NCBI GenBank assembly: GCA_949987565.1
Contig: OX465112.1
Coordinates: 434,001-498,000 of the forward strand
DNA: 64,000 nucleotides
Direction: 5' to 3'
DNA from: Luidia sarsii
Taxonomy: Eukaryota; Echinodermata; Asteroidea; Paxillosida; Luidiidae
In this document: positions 29,790 to 40,554 of the stretch, piece by piece
How positions within the stretch are numbered: the first letter of the stretch is position 1
Layout of the letters: each line of letters starts with the position of its first letter
Program-made: the position numbers and the translations under genes
The notes under the pieces: generated by a model
Databases searched by the model: none
What the model was told of the DNA's origin: nothing
Seen by the model: the letters and a program-made list of their open reading frames with translations, nothing else

Positions 29790-30510
29790 CTGTCCTCTCT
29801 TTTCCTGTACTGTCCTCTCCTCTCCTCCCATCTCCTTCCCTCTCCTCCACTCCCTTCCCTCCCACCCTCTCCCTATCCTTCCTCCCTCTCCTCTCCTCCC
29901 TCTCCTCCCTCTCCTCCCTCTCCTCCCTCTCCTCCCTCTCCTCCCTCTCCTCCCCTCCCCTCCCTTCCCCTCCCCTCCCCTCCTCTCTACTCCCCTCCTC
30001 TCCCCTCCCCTCCCTTCCCCCTCCCCTACCCCTCCCCCTCCACTCCCCTCCCCTCCCCTCCCTCCCCCCCTCCCCTCCCCTCCCCTCCCCTCCCCTCCCC
30101 TCCCCTCCCCTCCCCTCCCCTCCCCTCCCCTCCCCTCCCCTCCCCTCCCCTCCCCTCCCCTCCCCTCCCCTCCCCTCCCCTCCCCTCCCCTTCCCTTCCT
30201 CTCCTTTCCCCTCCCCTCCCCTCCCCTCTCCTCCCCTCCCCTCCCCTCCCCTCCCCTCCCCTCCCCTCCCCTCCCCTCCCCTCCCCTCCCCTCCCCTCCC
30301 CTCCCCTCCCCTCCCCTCCCCTCCCCTCCCCTCCCCTCCCCTCCCCTTCCCCCTCCCCTACCCCTCCCCATCCACTCCCCTCCCCCTCCCTCCCCTTCCT
30401 CCTCCTCCTCCCTCTCCTCCCCTCCCATCCCCCCTCTCCTTCCCCCTCTCATCCACTCCCTCCCCTCCCCTTCCCCCCTCTCCTTCCTCTCCTCCCTCTC
30501 CTCCCTCTCC
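29790..30510. repeat. (CCCCT)n pyrimidine tract
   Basis: About 720 bp with almost no purine on the plus strand. The centre, 30025-30350, is nearly perfect cccct pentamers and the edges are cctctcctcc. The minus strand is runs of GGGG separated by A, a good G-quadruplex and triplex substrate. The long open frames in every phase are artefacts. It separates the two subtilase genes. Confidence 0.95.
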
Positions 30511-31510
30511 TAAATGCACGATTGTTCCCAGTTTTTACTGTGATGCACTGACACCAATGAAGAGAGTAATTTAACATCCAGAAAAAAAACAGCTCACGTC
30601 AGTTAGGCTTAGTATTTATCAATCCATTTGTAAGGTCCTCAAGCCAAATATGATTATAATTCGAGCTACTAATATGAAAACGTATCTTTTTTGGACAACG
30701 GAATTAAAGAGAGAGTACACATCTGTGTTTGTCACCACTGAATTCATTTTATTTCGAGTAATACGTCAAATGGAACATCTCATACCGTGCGTCGTAAGTA
30801 CTCTTTAACGCCCTTGTCGTTACATCCGTGGTTTTCTCGAATAAATCAAAATTGGCATCCTCGCTTTAATTCTATTTCCTTCTTCACAGCACTGACAAAC
30901 GCCCGGAAAATGATTAAGAGCAATCAGAACATTGTGTTATTCACCTCGAGCCCGAGGTTCGGGGCCAAAACAAAATCCTGTTAATTTTGGTTTGGGCTTC
31001 GACTTCTGGTCATTTCACTGCGTTTCCCATTTGTCTTGAAGTAAATCCCATTTAAAGTAAAACGAATAAACTGACTAATAACTTTTGATCAAAATAGCAA
31101 TTACAATTTGATTGGTTCGGAATTTGACCCTGAGGTCTCTGAATTTGTGTACCGATGTTCTTAGCATCTGAACTATCCAGTCCTTAGACAGTTGTCTTCC
31201 CAAGAAGTCAGGTAGTCAGAGAAGTAAGTAAAGTAAGTAACATTAATTTAGTATTTTTCTTTTTTAAAATTCAAATGCCGTTTAACTAAATAAAAGTGAA
31301 GTCTGAAGTTGAAGTAGCAGCAGCCACAGGTACCGGCCACAAAGACTTCGTTCTCATGGTGAAGTTTAAACAATAACACAATGGACCGTCACGTGTGAAC
31401 GAACATGTTGAAATTTCTTTGTTCAGTGGTGATGAATATTCATCAGTATGGTTACAATTCGAGGGGGAGCATGCGCACTGCTCCATGGCGGTGAGGGGAT
31501 GGCCCGGCCG
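30511..31510. other. 3' flank of subtilase 2, no gene seen
   Basis: AT-rich. A weak SINE-like fragment (gaactatccagtccttagac) is at about 31170. No AATAAA on the minus strand within 200 bp of the stop could be singled out. Confidence 0.35.
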
Positions 31511-34500
31511 CTAGGGCGTGTAGAGGAGCAGGTTGGGCGAGTCCTTGGCGTCCGTCACCTTGTCGCGGGTGGCGCTGTTCAGGAGCATGCTGGTGACGTC
31601 ATCGGGGGTCAGGCCCGGGTCGACACTAAGCAGAAGGGCGGCGGCGCCTGCCCAAGAGACGGGGAGGTGAAAAAAGGAAAGAAAACACCCCGTCAGGCTC
31701 GATGGAAGGCGCATAGGTCATCGCTTTAGGTGCCTGCACCTGCTTCGTGATATAGGCTTGCAGGTTGCAGGTTTTTTTTTAATGTTTGAGTTTCAATATA
31801 CACAGTAGGCCTATAGCCGGTGAAGAAAGTGTCATCCAACTCACTATGTCCAAGGATTTCTGACCAGTTTTCCATTAGTTTTTCTAATCGGGTCTTTAAA
31901 CCTGGCTGTCACGCGTCCTATGAGGGACATCGCCTGCCCTTTGCAGTCACAAGTGAAGGGGACCGTAATCGGCTTTGTGTCGCTTAGAATGTTTTGACTT
32001 TTGATTTAGGTGCATGTGATGATGAGCATCAGCAGCAAGTAATTAGTGACGCTGACGGAAACGAGACGTCCCTGTACCCTTTCAGCCACAATCGAAAGGC
32101 ACCCTTCATTTGCACCTGGGGGAGTGATCATTCCCCATGCAATACCATGGCGCCTACGAAGGCGCCCCTACTACTCAACTACCACTGAGAAGTGATTACT
32201 TCTCCATGCAATACCACGGCGCCTATGAAGGTGCATTTTCTACAACCACCACCCGAGAAGTGAAGGTGCCCTTTCTACAACCACCACCCGATTACTTCTC
32301 CATGCAATACCGCGGCGCCTATATGGAGGTGCACTCCGCCACACCTTCACTCACCTGCCACGTGAGGTGTTGCCATGGAGGTGCCACTGATAGTCCGGTA
32401 CTGGTCGTCTCTCTCGTTCCAGGCTGCCGTGATGGAGCGACCCGGGGCAAAGATGTCTACGCAGCCGCCGTAGTTGGAGAAGTAAGCCCTGGCGTCATCA
32501 CTTTCTGTGGCGCCTACGGTAATCGCCTGCCGACATAGAAACCGCACACAAAGCTACACTTACAAACTGACGGAACCGGGTCTTACCCACACTAATCTAA
32601 TCTACACTAATCTAATCTACACTAATCTAATGAATGGTCCTCATTAATCTATCCCTTGCGCTGCGCATACACATGGTCGTGGACTTGGCTTGGAACTTGC
32701 AACCACGCATGCTTAATAAGTAGCTGTAAAAATGTGTCTAATTTGGTCTGTCCCCAATTAAGGAGAAATTGCAGTCTTAATTGTCGATACGCATTAGATG
32801 CTGTCTTTAGAATCGGCGCCTACCTCGGGTGCCCTTGCAGGGGAAGCGCGGCAGGCCTCGTAGTCGCTGTTACCAGCCGCTACCACCACCGTCACCCCGG
32901 CAGCGTGCAGTGCTGCAACGCTCTCATCTACCGCACGGGAACCGCCTCCACCCAGGGACATAGATGCCACGGCTGGGCGCTGACCATGCTGAGCAACCCA
33001 GTCCATCCCTATCAAGAAATAGAGAGGGAGAGGGAGATGGGTATGAAGAAGGAGAGGGAGAAAAGGAGAGGGAGAGGGAGAGGGAGAGGCAGAGGGAAAG
33101 TGACGGGGAGCGGGAGAGGGAGAAGAAGAGGGAGAGGAAGATGAAGATGGATAGGGACAGTGACATGGAACGGAAGAGGGAGAGGGAGAGGAGGAGGAGG
33201 GAGGGAGAGGAAGAGGGTCAGGGACAGGGACAGGAAGAGGAAGTGGGAGAGGGAGAAGGAGAAGGACATTGGAAATAAGACGGGAAGGCTGTCTTGTGCT
33301 CTACCTACTGGTCTGTCAACGGAAGTTCTATACGTGCTTGCCAGTGTACTTTGCATCAAGTTGATTTTATTGTTTTCCTTCGTTCGTTTGAAACTCCAAC
33401 CAAAATGATAAATTCTTCTTAATGATTAACTATCTTGGCCGTTGTGGAGGCGCACGATACTGAAGCCCCCACCCTGAAAAAAAGATTAGTTGACTATTTG
33501 GGAAGGCCACTATCTAAGGGTTTGAATAGCTCAGATGGTCACCGGAACGCAAAACTGGAGGTCTCGGGTTCATGTCCTGGTTCCTGTCAGGTTGCCCCAA
33601 ACATTTTACCCTTTTTCAGTAAAATAGATAAAGTGAAATTGTTGAAGGATTTCCCAGTCAGTTTTTCTTGACTTAGTCTCGTTGACATTGAACCCGATTA
33701 ATATCCTGCAACCTTGCACAAGCTTGACCAAGTCTTTCATTTCCGCATCTTACCATTGATGACCGAAGACCAGGAACCGGAGCCCTGGCAGCCTAGTACC
33801 CTGACTCCGTATATATTGGCCTGCTTGGCCACACCGTACCGCAGCCCTGCTGCCGTGCCTGCGCAGTGGGTACCATGCCCTTGACAATCACTGCCGTTGC
33901 CCTGTGATAACAATTTGATATAAAGAATCGATCTAATTGTGGGGTTGATCGTGGACGGGACATCACCTCCTTTGTGTATGGTATTAGTCACTGCATAATT
34001 AAAACCTGGTTTAATACCAGACGAAGAATTTACCCTTTCTTTCAGTCTGTTTTCCCCGTCAGTGTCTGTCACGCTAATTCATGATCTCTTTTATTGTGGC
34101 TATCTGCCTGTCTCTCTTTCCCTATGTCCCTTTACCTCTGTCTCTATGTCCATGTCTTCCTGCACTATTATGAGTCTCGTCTGTCTCTCTGCACCTGTCT
34201 CTCTGTCTCTGTGTCTCTCTGCACCTGTCTCTCTTTCTCTGTGTCTCTCTGCACCTGTCTCTGTGTCTCTCTGCACCTGTCTCTCTGTCTCTCTGCACCT
34301 GTGTCCCCGTCTTCCTGCCTCTGTCTCTCTGAACCTGTCTTTTTGTCTCTCCACATATGTCCCCTTCCCTCTAGTACATTCCGTTTCTACTCCTCCTTTT
34401 TACATGAAGTACGAACACAGTATAACACAAAAGAAACACTATTTTTATCCAAACCAACCAAGCGTGTTTGGTAAAGATGGCATACCGGTATTGATTTTTG

Positions 34501-37500
34501 TCTACAGGCGCGTGTCTTACAAGGTCGCGTCTGGATCTCCTTGACATCATCTCATCTGGGAATTCAATCCAACATGTCCATCGTCCTTTGTCAAAGCGAG
34601 GAGGGGGTCTTGCCATTTTGTCCAAGGCTGGATTAACTGTCATAATTATGCCATGCTGTACAGCCAGTGCCCAAGGTATTGGAGTGCGTAGATGGCATGC
34701 CCATAAGCATTTCACTGTCAATCACACTCGTGCGTTTAATTATTTCTCGTCCATCACAGACTCAATCAACAGGCTGTTCCTTTCTACTCTCAGCCCTATT
34801 AGCCTATGCCCATTCCCGTCACGGGGGGGGGGGACTTCAGTGCAAACGTTAATGACCCTTTGGACACTAACGAGTGTAGTTTCGCATCATTGCTCTCAAG
34901 CACCGGCCTGCATCAACACATTTCAGAAGCCACTCATAGTCAGACACACTCTCATCTACCCAATACATAAACTTCGGGCAAACTGCATACTGGGATTTTC
35001 CGAACTTGAAATTATTGATCGACTGGCGGATTACGTGTGAATTGATGTCCGATCTAGCGGCGTTTTCTCAAATGCTCTTAATATCATTATGTCTATAATG
35101 AGTCCCGTTCGTGCTGACGAATGTGCTGATTAAGCGCGTACTAAATTATACAGATGCAATTAAATAGTAGAATAACAGAATTTAAAAATAAAAACTCACC
35201 ACAGCGCCCTCAACGGCGTCGAAGACGAATTTGCCTCTGTCCTCAAATTCCTCGTGGGTAGCGCGGATTCCGGTGTCGATGACGTAGATGCTGACACCAT
35301 TCCCATTACCTAGAAGGTCAGAGTTCAGTATTACAGAATTCCAGCATCTGTCTCTCTGAACCTGTCTTTCTGTCTCTCCACATATGTCCCCCTCCCTCTA
35401 GTACATTCAGTTTCTACTCCTCCTTTTTACATGAAGTATGAACACAGTATACCAATAACGTAGATGCTGACACCATTCCCATTACCTAGAAGGTCAGAGT
35501 TCAGTATTACAGAATTCCAGCGAGTACATTACTGCCAACTTTATGGTTTGCATGACTTTATCACTCAGCCCATTTGACTCCCTACAGCAATAACTGTTGT
35601 CAACGGCCAACTCCCCGTATAATGCAATGATGAATTACATCAATTTGGACTTCTATTGACAAATCATGATTAGCGTCATTACCCAGACTGACTGGACCGT
35701 TTGGCCCGTCGTTAGCTCTTTACCAACCTTGGCTCGGCAGGAAACGGTCGTCGAGTGGGAGCGCCCTCTGGTCGATGCGATCTAGGCCCCATGTCTCTGT
35801 GGTGTACACCTTGCCATTTTCCTCCACGTATTTTACCGAGGAATGTGCGCGGACCTTTCAGTAGTTGGGCGCCAAAAAATAGACATTCACGATATACAAT
35901 GATTTGTTTCATATTGTGTCGGTGAGAATGTGATTCAATGAGGGTTTGCCCTACTAGACGTGTACGGTAAATACCACTGTGTGCTCAGTGCTCTGCCCGA
36001 TTGCTTGCCTAAACAAATACATGCATCCAGGGCGGGAATCGAACCAGCGACTCCTGTTGTCTAGTGCAGACGTCTCACCCACTTGATATCGGGACAGGCA
36101 CTGAGCAGAAAGCGCACGACACCGGGTTGCACACCGGATCTTCTGACTCTGGCTTGGACTCGGACTTGAGTTGCGTGACTTTGTAACTCGATAATAATGA
36201 AATTATGCAAACAATAATATTGGCCCGTTGCTAAATGAAATTGCCATCAGCAACAGCAGGCTCCAGATGACGGGCAGTGTACACACTTCCCGAAACGTTG
36301 AATTGCTATCTCTTATCGGAGCCACGCTCCATCTCACAAGATTATGATGTACAAGGTATCACCGCAAGCTTTCCACATTGGCCCAAGCACCACTTTACCA
36401 CCGAGCTGGTTGAGTTTGTGTGGCGAATTAAAAACTGTAATGCACAATCCATGATTGTATGATGTTTGTGAGAGCTAAAACCTCTGCCCCCAACTTTAGA
36501 ACTCCCGATGCTTTGGGTTTACCAGCCTCGTCCCCAGGGATACTATCTAGCTCCCTGTTCGCACTAAGACTGCATGCCATGGATTACCCACTTGTCCCTA
36601 AACAAAATGATGTGTTGCCTCAACTAACGAAGCAGGGTGGTCATGTAAAAGACGGGTAGCAATAATGGCTGACTTCACTCGCTTGGGTAATGCCCTGTTA
36701 GCAACTGAGCTATATGATGATATCGAGACTGATTACACAGGGGTGTTGTTAAGGGGTAAATACTCACAAACTTAAGGGCTCTGCTCGGCATGAAGACATG
36801 GAGACCTCTCAGCACGCTGGAAAAAAGTCGATTAACCCGGAAGGGGAGGTTCTTTTGCTGGGCTTGTGACGTCATTTGACGCGACATGGCTGACACATCT
36901 ACGTCATCCTGTGTGGGGAAATATACATCAATTGCTTTGCCCATAACGGATGTCGATGTGTCGACGCAAAATGGTGTCGCCATTCGTGTTGTCGATACTA
37001 TAGGTGTCGACATGGGATGTCGAAATGAGGAATTCTAAACGAATCCTTAACAAGCTGTCGACAATAGGATATCGACATGTAGTAAGTGTCGATCTGCTGG
37101 TACTAATATTCTAAATATCACTAATATCGCTAAAAATCATATAAAAAGCTAAGAATCAGATAAATAAAATAACAGATTATAATAAATAAAATTATCTTCT
37201 CAAAAATTCACAAACCGTTTAACGCTAACACCTTATGCTCTTCTTTTAAACCTTAGGAAGATTCTAGATCATTTCAGCCGGATAATATTTCAAATTTGTT
37301 GACACTGTTTATGCAAAATTAATGGCCACGCGTGCCCACAGATGAAATATATTGCTTGTACGTTGCCATGGCAAACATCTTGCCTGATTTGGTCGGCATG
37401 TTTTTTTTCCTCGCTCAATAATCACACCGCCCCCGCCCTCGAACCCCTTTGTGTTTTTGTCAATGACTTTCAACAATAAGTTACATAAAAAATTACGAGC

Positions 37501-38178
37501 GGCATAATTAGCGGAAATGACTTCTATTGTTCTGCATGGCGGTGCTTGATTGTGTACATCGCTCTCTTTGTAATCAAACGTGTCCTATATGACTCCCTGA
37601 ATCAACCTGACTCCAGTTGTGTCTCTCTGTCTCTCTGTCTCTCTCTTTCTCTGCCTCAATCTCTCTCCTTTCTCTTTCCTCTCACTTCTCTCCTCTCACT
37701 CACTGTCTCTCTTCGTCTCAGTTTCTCCTCTGCCTCTCCCCCTGTTTCTTTCTCCCTTAGTTCTTGTCCCTCAGTCTGTTCTCTGTTTCTCCCTCCTTCT
37801 TGCTCTCTGTCTCTCTTCCTCGGTCTCTTTATCAGTCTTCTCTTTTTGTCTTTTTGTTTTACTTAAGCTTATTTGGGGTAGAATATCAGCTGTTTTCTTG
37901 TAAAAAAGAAGAAGAAATCTTAGTAAAATGAGTGTTCCGAAAGCCTATTCGGCCATGACTAAGAAAAAGCAAAAAGTTTCTTCAAGGGACCTAGTCTCCG
38001 ACACCAGCCTGAAAGTCGATCGCTACGAAATGCTCACGTTCAGAACGACGATGTAGTCATCTAGGAGGCGTTCCTCCGCCTGATAGAAGGGGGCGAGCGA
38101 GGGGCGGGCCCCGACCACGCCTAGCAACAAGGCGGTGGCCATAGCCACGAGCCAAAGCGGCTGAATTCGCATCGTCAT
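31511..38178 (-). CDS. Secreted aqualysin/proteinase K-type subtilase, copy 2 (8 coding exons)
   Basis: Coding exons, 5' to 3': 38178-38038, 36908-36768, 35854-35728, 35309-35200, 33901-33754, 33008-32824, 32526-32355, 31647-31511; 386 aa ending TAG. The signal peptide is residues 1-24 (core [16 protein letters not shown]). The I9 propeptide spans [17 protein letters not shown], and the mature domain starts near [15 protein letters not shown]. The triad is Asp148 (VYVIDTG-like YVIDTG), His182 (GHGTHC), Ser334 ([11 protein letters not shown]), with Asn269 (AAGN). C179-C211 and C275-C306 repeat the aqualysin spacing. Exons 2 (141 nt) and 6 (185 nt) equal those of copy 1, and all phases match, so the genes arose by duplication after the introns were in place. 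A 5' UTR acceptor (cttcacag) is at 38206. A possible upstream donor (gtgagtgt) near 38776 is unproven. An intron carries a partial duplicate of exon 4. Confidence 0.93.
32125..32345. repeat. Three-copy minisatellite in subtilase 2 intron 7
   Basis: ctccatgcaataccacggcg recurs at about 32134, 32203 and 32299, with spacings of 69 and 96 bp, alternating with ctacaaccaccaccc. It abuts exon 7. Confidence 0.8.
33015..33270. repeat. Purine-rich GGGAGA tract in subtilase 2 intron 5
   Basis: gagagggaga-type repeats start immediately upstream of exon 6 in gene orientation, forming an extended polypyrimidine tract there. Open frames through it are artefacts. Confidence 0.88.
33488..33610 (+). repeat. 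tRNA-derived SINE copy (family 1)
   Basis: gttgactatttgggaaggcc, gaatagctcagatggt (box A) and ggtctcgggttcatgtcc (box B) in the family order. Confidence 0.65.
34110..34370. repeat. CTGTCTCTCTGCAC repeat in subtilase 2 intron 4
   Basis: About 14-24 bp units of ctgtctctctgcac with variable numbers of gtctct. The right edge (34321-34425) is the source of a copy inserted 1 kb away at 35345-35457. Confidence 0.85.
35282..35520 (-). repeat. Duplicated 5' end of subtilase 2 exon 4 flanking a copied intron segment
   Basis: 63 bp at 35282-35344 (exon 4 acceptor plus its first 28 nt, and upstream intron) recur without a mismatch at 35458-35520. The 113 bp between them, 35345-35457, are a near copy of 34321-34425 from the next intron. 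The outer copy has an intact acceptor but no donor or continuing exon, so it is a decoy 3' splice site. Confidence 0.85.
35935..36085 (-). repeat. tRNA-derived SINE copy (family 2)
   Basis: gattcaatgagggtttgccc, gtgctcagtgctctgcccga, gggaatcgaaccagcgactc (box B in reverse) and tctagtgcagacgtctcacc. Together with the 20.1 kb copy it defines the family. Confidence 0.65.
36240..36385 (-). repeat. Interspersed repeat, 'aaggtttgcatggtggaag' family
   Basis: gacgggcagtgtacacactt, ttgaattgctatctcttatc, gagccacgctccatctcaca and tatcaccgcaagctttccac: the inverted half of the family. Confidence 0.55.
37620..37860. repeat. CT-rich (GTCTCTCT) low-complexity tract in subtilase 2 intron 1
   Basis: Imperfect gtctctctgtctctctc sequence. 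Its open frames are compositional. Confidence 0.85.
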
Positions 38179-38214
38179 TTCCGCCGGTGCCTAAGTATGG
38201 AGCGCCTGTGAAGA

Positions 38215-40554
38215 CAAAACAAATGTATTACAATATTTTACACCAACACCAGCTAAACGGACCACTGTAATAATAATTATAGGATTTGAGCAGCATTATA
38301 TAAAAAAAACTGATTCTGAAAATGCTGTAGTTTCTTTAAAATGAATGTCACAGTAACGAATGGCAGATGGTTTAAGTAGTATATTATACCTGTCGACAAA
38401 ATGCTGCATGGCTTAATTTCTTTAGTGCATACGCACAAACCTTGAATATAAAAACACACACACACGGAATTTCGAACATTTCAGTGACACGAAAGTAATG
38501 ATTTCTGTGAGGCATGGTTCACAGGCATTGATTCCGTACACCAAAATCATACCCTCTACGAATTCTGATAGCTTCGTGAATTCAAGAACCCGAAAAGCAT
38601 AAGCCACACGGCCATCGTGTTGCTAGAACGACAACACGTTGGGTCATAAGCTATCTATTCGTTCGTCGTCGAAAAGTCGGGCATTTGTGATCTATCACAC
38701 ATAAATATCGTCGTTGATGTCAATACAGACGACACACACATACAATAGGAAAAAGGAGAAGTCACACAGTACACTCACCCGGATAATGGAAAGGCAAATG
38801 AGGTTCTGGGAACTCACAAGAAGTGATCACAGATTCACAATTTTCCGACCCGTGCAACCCTCAGCAGAAATATTTAGCATTAAACAAGTCGGTTTACCTT
38901 CAAGTTAAAAATAACTTAATCTGCTGAGTTTGGTTGGCGATCCACCTGGGATTAATGCTATTATCATTTAATCCATGACGATAACCGGCTGATAAGTCCC
39001 CAATGCTGGAGAGTTTGCGTAACGCCAGTCATTGTTTCAATCCAATTTTTATTCAAGCCCAGTTCGGGGACCGGCTGCGCATGTGCAAAACATGTTTCAT
39101 GAAAGCAACCCTGCTAGCATCGATGTCTGTCATGACCACAGTGTGGCTGTTAAGATCTGTGCTAAATATGAATAGAGGAGAACATTACGACTGTATAAGC
39201 CAGAAATTGAACACGAGGTGTATTTTGTTAACGCAGTGGCTGTTACGGCAGTCGTCCGTGTGGTTCACCCGTGTTTTACGCGGGTACAACTAGAACATAC
39301 ATACCTGAAACTGTATCCTTGTGGAGACATTGCTTTGTTCTCGTGCACTATACAACCACGTGAGAAACTATGTTTTAAAAATGCTCCCATTTCAACCACA
39401 TTCACTTTCCTGGGTAGAAATTTGGACCATATGTCTATTTTAATAACACTTCTATTTGCAATAAATTCTTACCCATCACAAATTTTCCGTTTTTTAGTTA
39501 TTTCCAAATATCAGTTTCGTGAAAACCTTGTGGAGACCTATACACCTTTACAATGTCCCTGTGGAGGCCTATTCAACCTTTCATTCTTGGTCTCCACAAG
39601 GCACTAGATTCGTGTGTACAGCTACATGTAATATGTGCATTATGCAATACGCACAGGCTAATTGTAATACACGGCGTACGCTGTTGTATGACACGATAAA
39701 TTATACAAAATGACACGTTCACTGACCCATGCACTAACCAACGAGCCTGATACGCGACCACCTAGGCCCCTTTTGGTGCTTTGTCGACATGACTGTGTTA
39801 GGCCAACTTGATATCGTACACAAAGATGATGTCAAGATTCAATATCAATTTTAGTTGTTGACAGAGAGGATCTTGTTGGTATTTGGGGGGCCTGGGGCAC
39901 CCACATCCAGCGAAGGCCCTTGCTTAATCCTTCAAATTCTGCCTCTGACAGAGGTCCTGATAACATGGAAACGTTGTGCCCTTTAAACGTTTTCAGCTTG
40001 TGTCATTTATCTGATTCGGCGAGCTAAGATGGACATCTCGGGTACAAACCACGACCCAGTGAAAACGAAGAAGCGAAGTTCCATTTTCCGGCTATGCGCT
40101 CGAAGATACTTGGAAGATAAACAGGGTTCTCACTCAACGAAAAAGATAAGGGCCCTGCAGGTTTTCATTTAAAGCTACTGTAATTTGAACCTTCGATTAG
40201 GTCATAACGTTGTCGTGTGTATAGATTCCTCCGTATACAGGATGTTTTTGTCACGTCAATTACTTTATATGAAACCCCCCCCACACTCAAGAAAACACCA
40301 ACACACAACAAAATATTGATTATAGTCTGTCTGCCACCACCACACTTAGCCAATCAAGACGTTTCCATGGTGACCACAAACGACTGTTTTTTTCAGGCAA
40401 ACCAGCGAGGCAACGAATCTCCATTGCAATACATAGCGGGCAGATTGGAGTGAAGGGTTCATTGCAAGGGAGTCAGTTCCAGCAAGCACACACACTGATT
40501 ACGAGCGTCCATGCCTATAAGCTTCGAGAGTGACGCAGGAAGTCTGCAGGGAAA
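38215..40554. other. Divergent intergenic region, subtilase 2 and EGF-domain gene
   Basis: Both genes are transcribed away from here. A CTATAAG word at 40515-40521 lies only 34 bp before the EGF-gene start codon, probably too close to be its TATA box. Short ccttgtggagacc words recur at 39317 and 39525 and inverted at 39589. A degenerate fold-back core is near 39930-39990. No coding exons are seen. Confidence 0.4.

Noticed and set aside
29644..30574. Open frames of up to 289 codons on both strands
   Set aside because: They arise from a pentanucleotide pyrimidine tract. Every phase is open, and the composition is only P/S/L or G/R/E.
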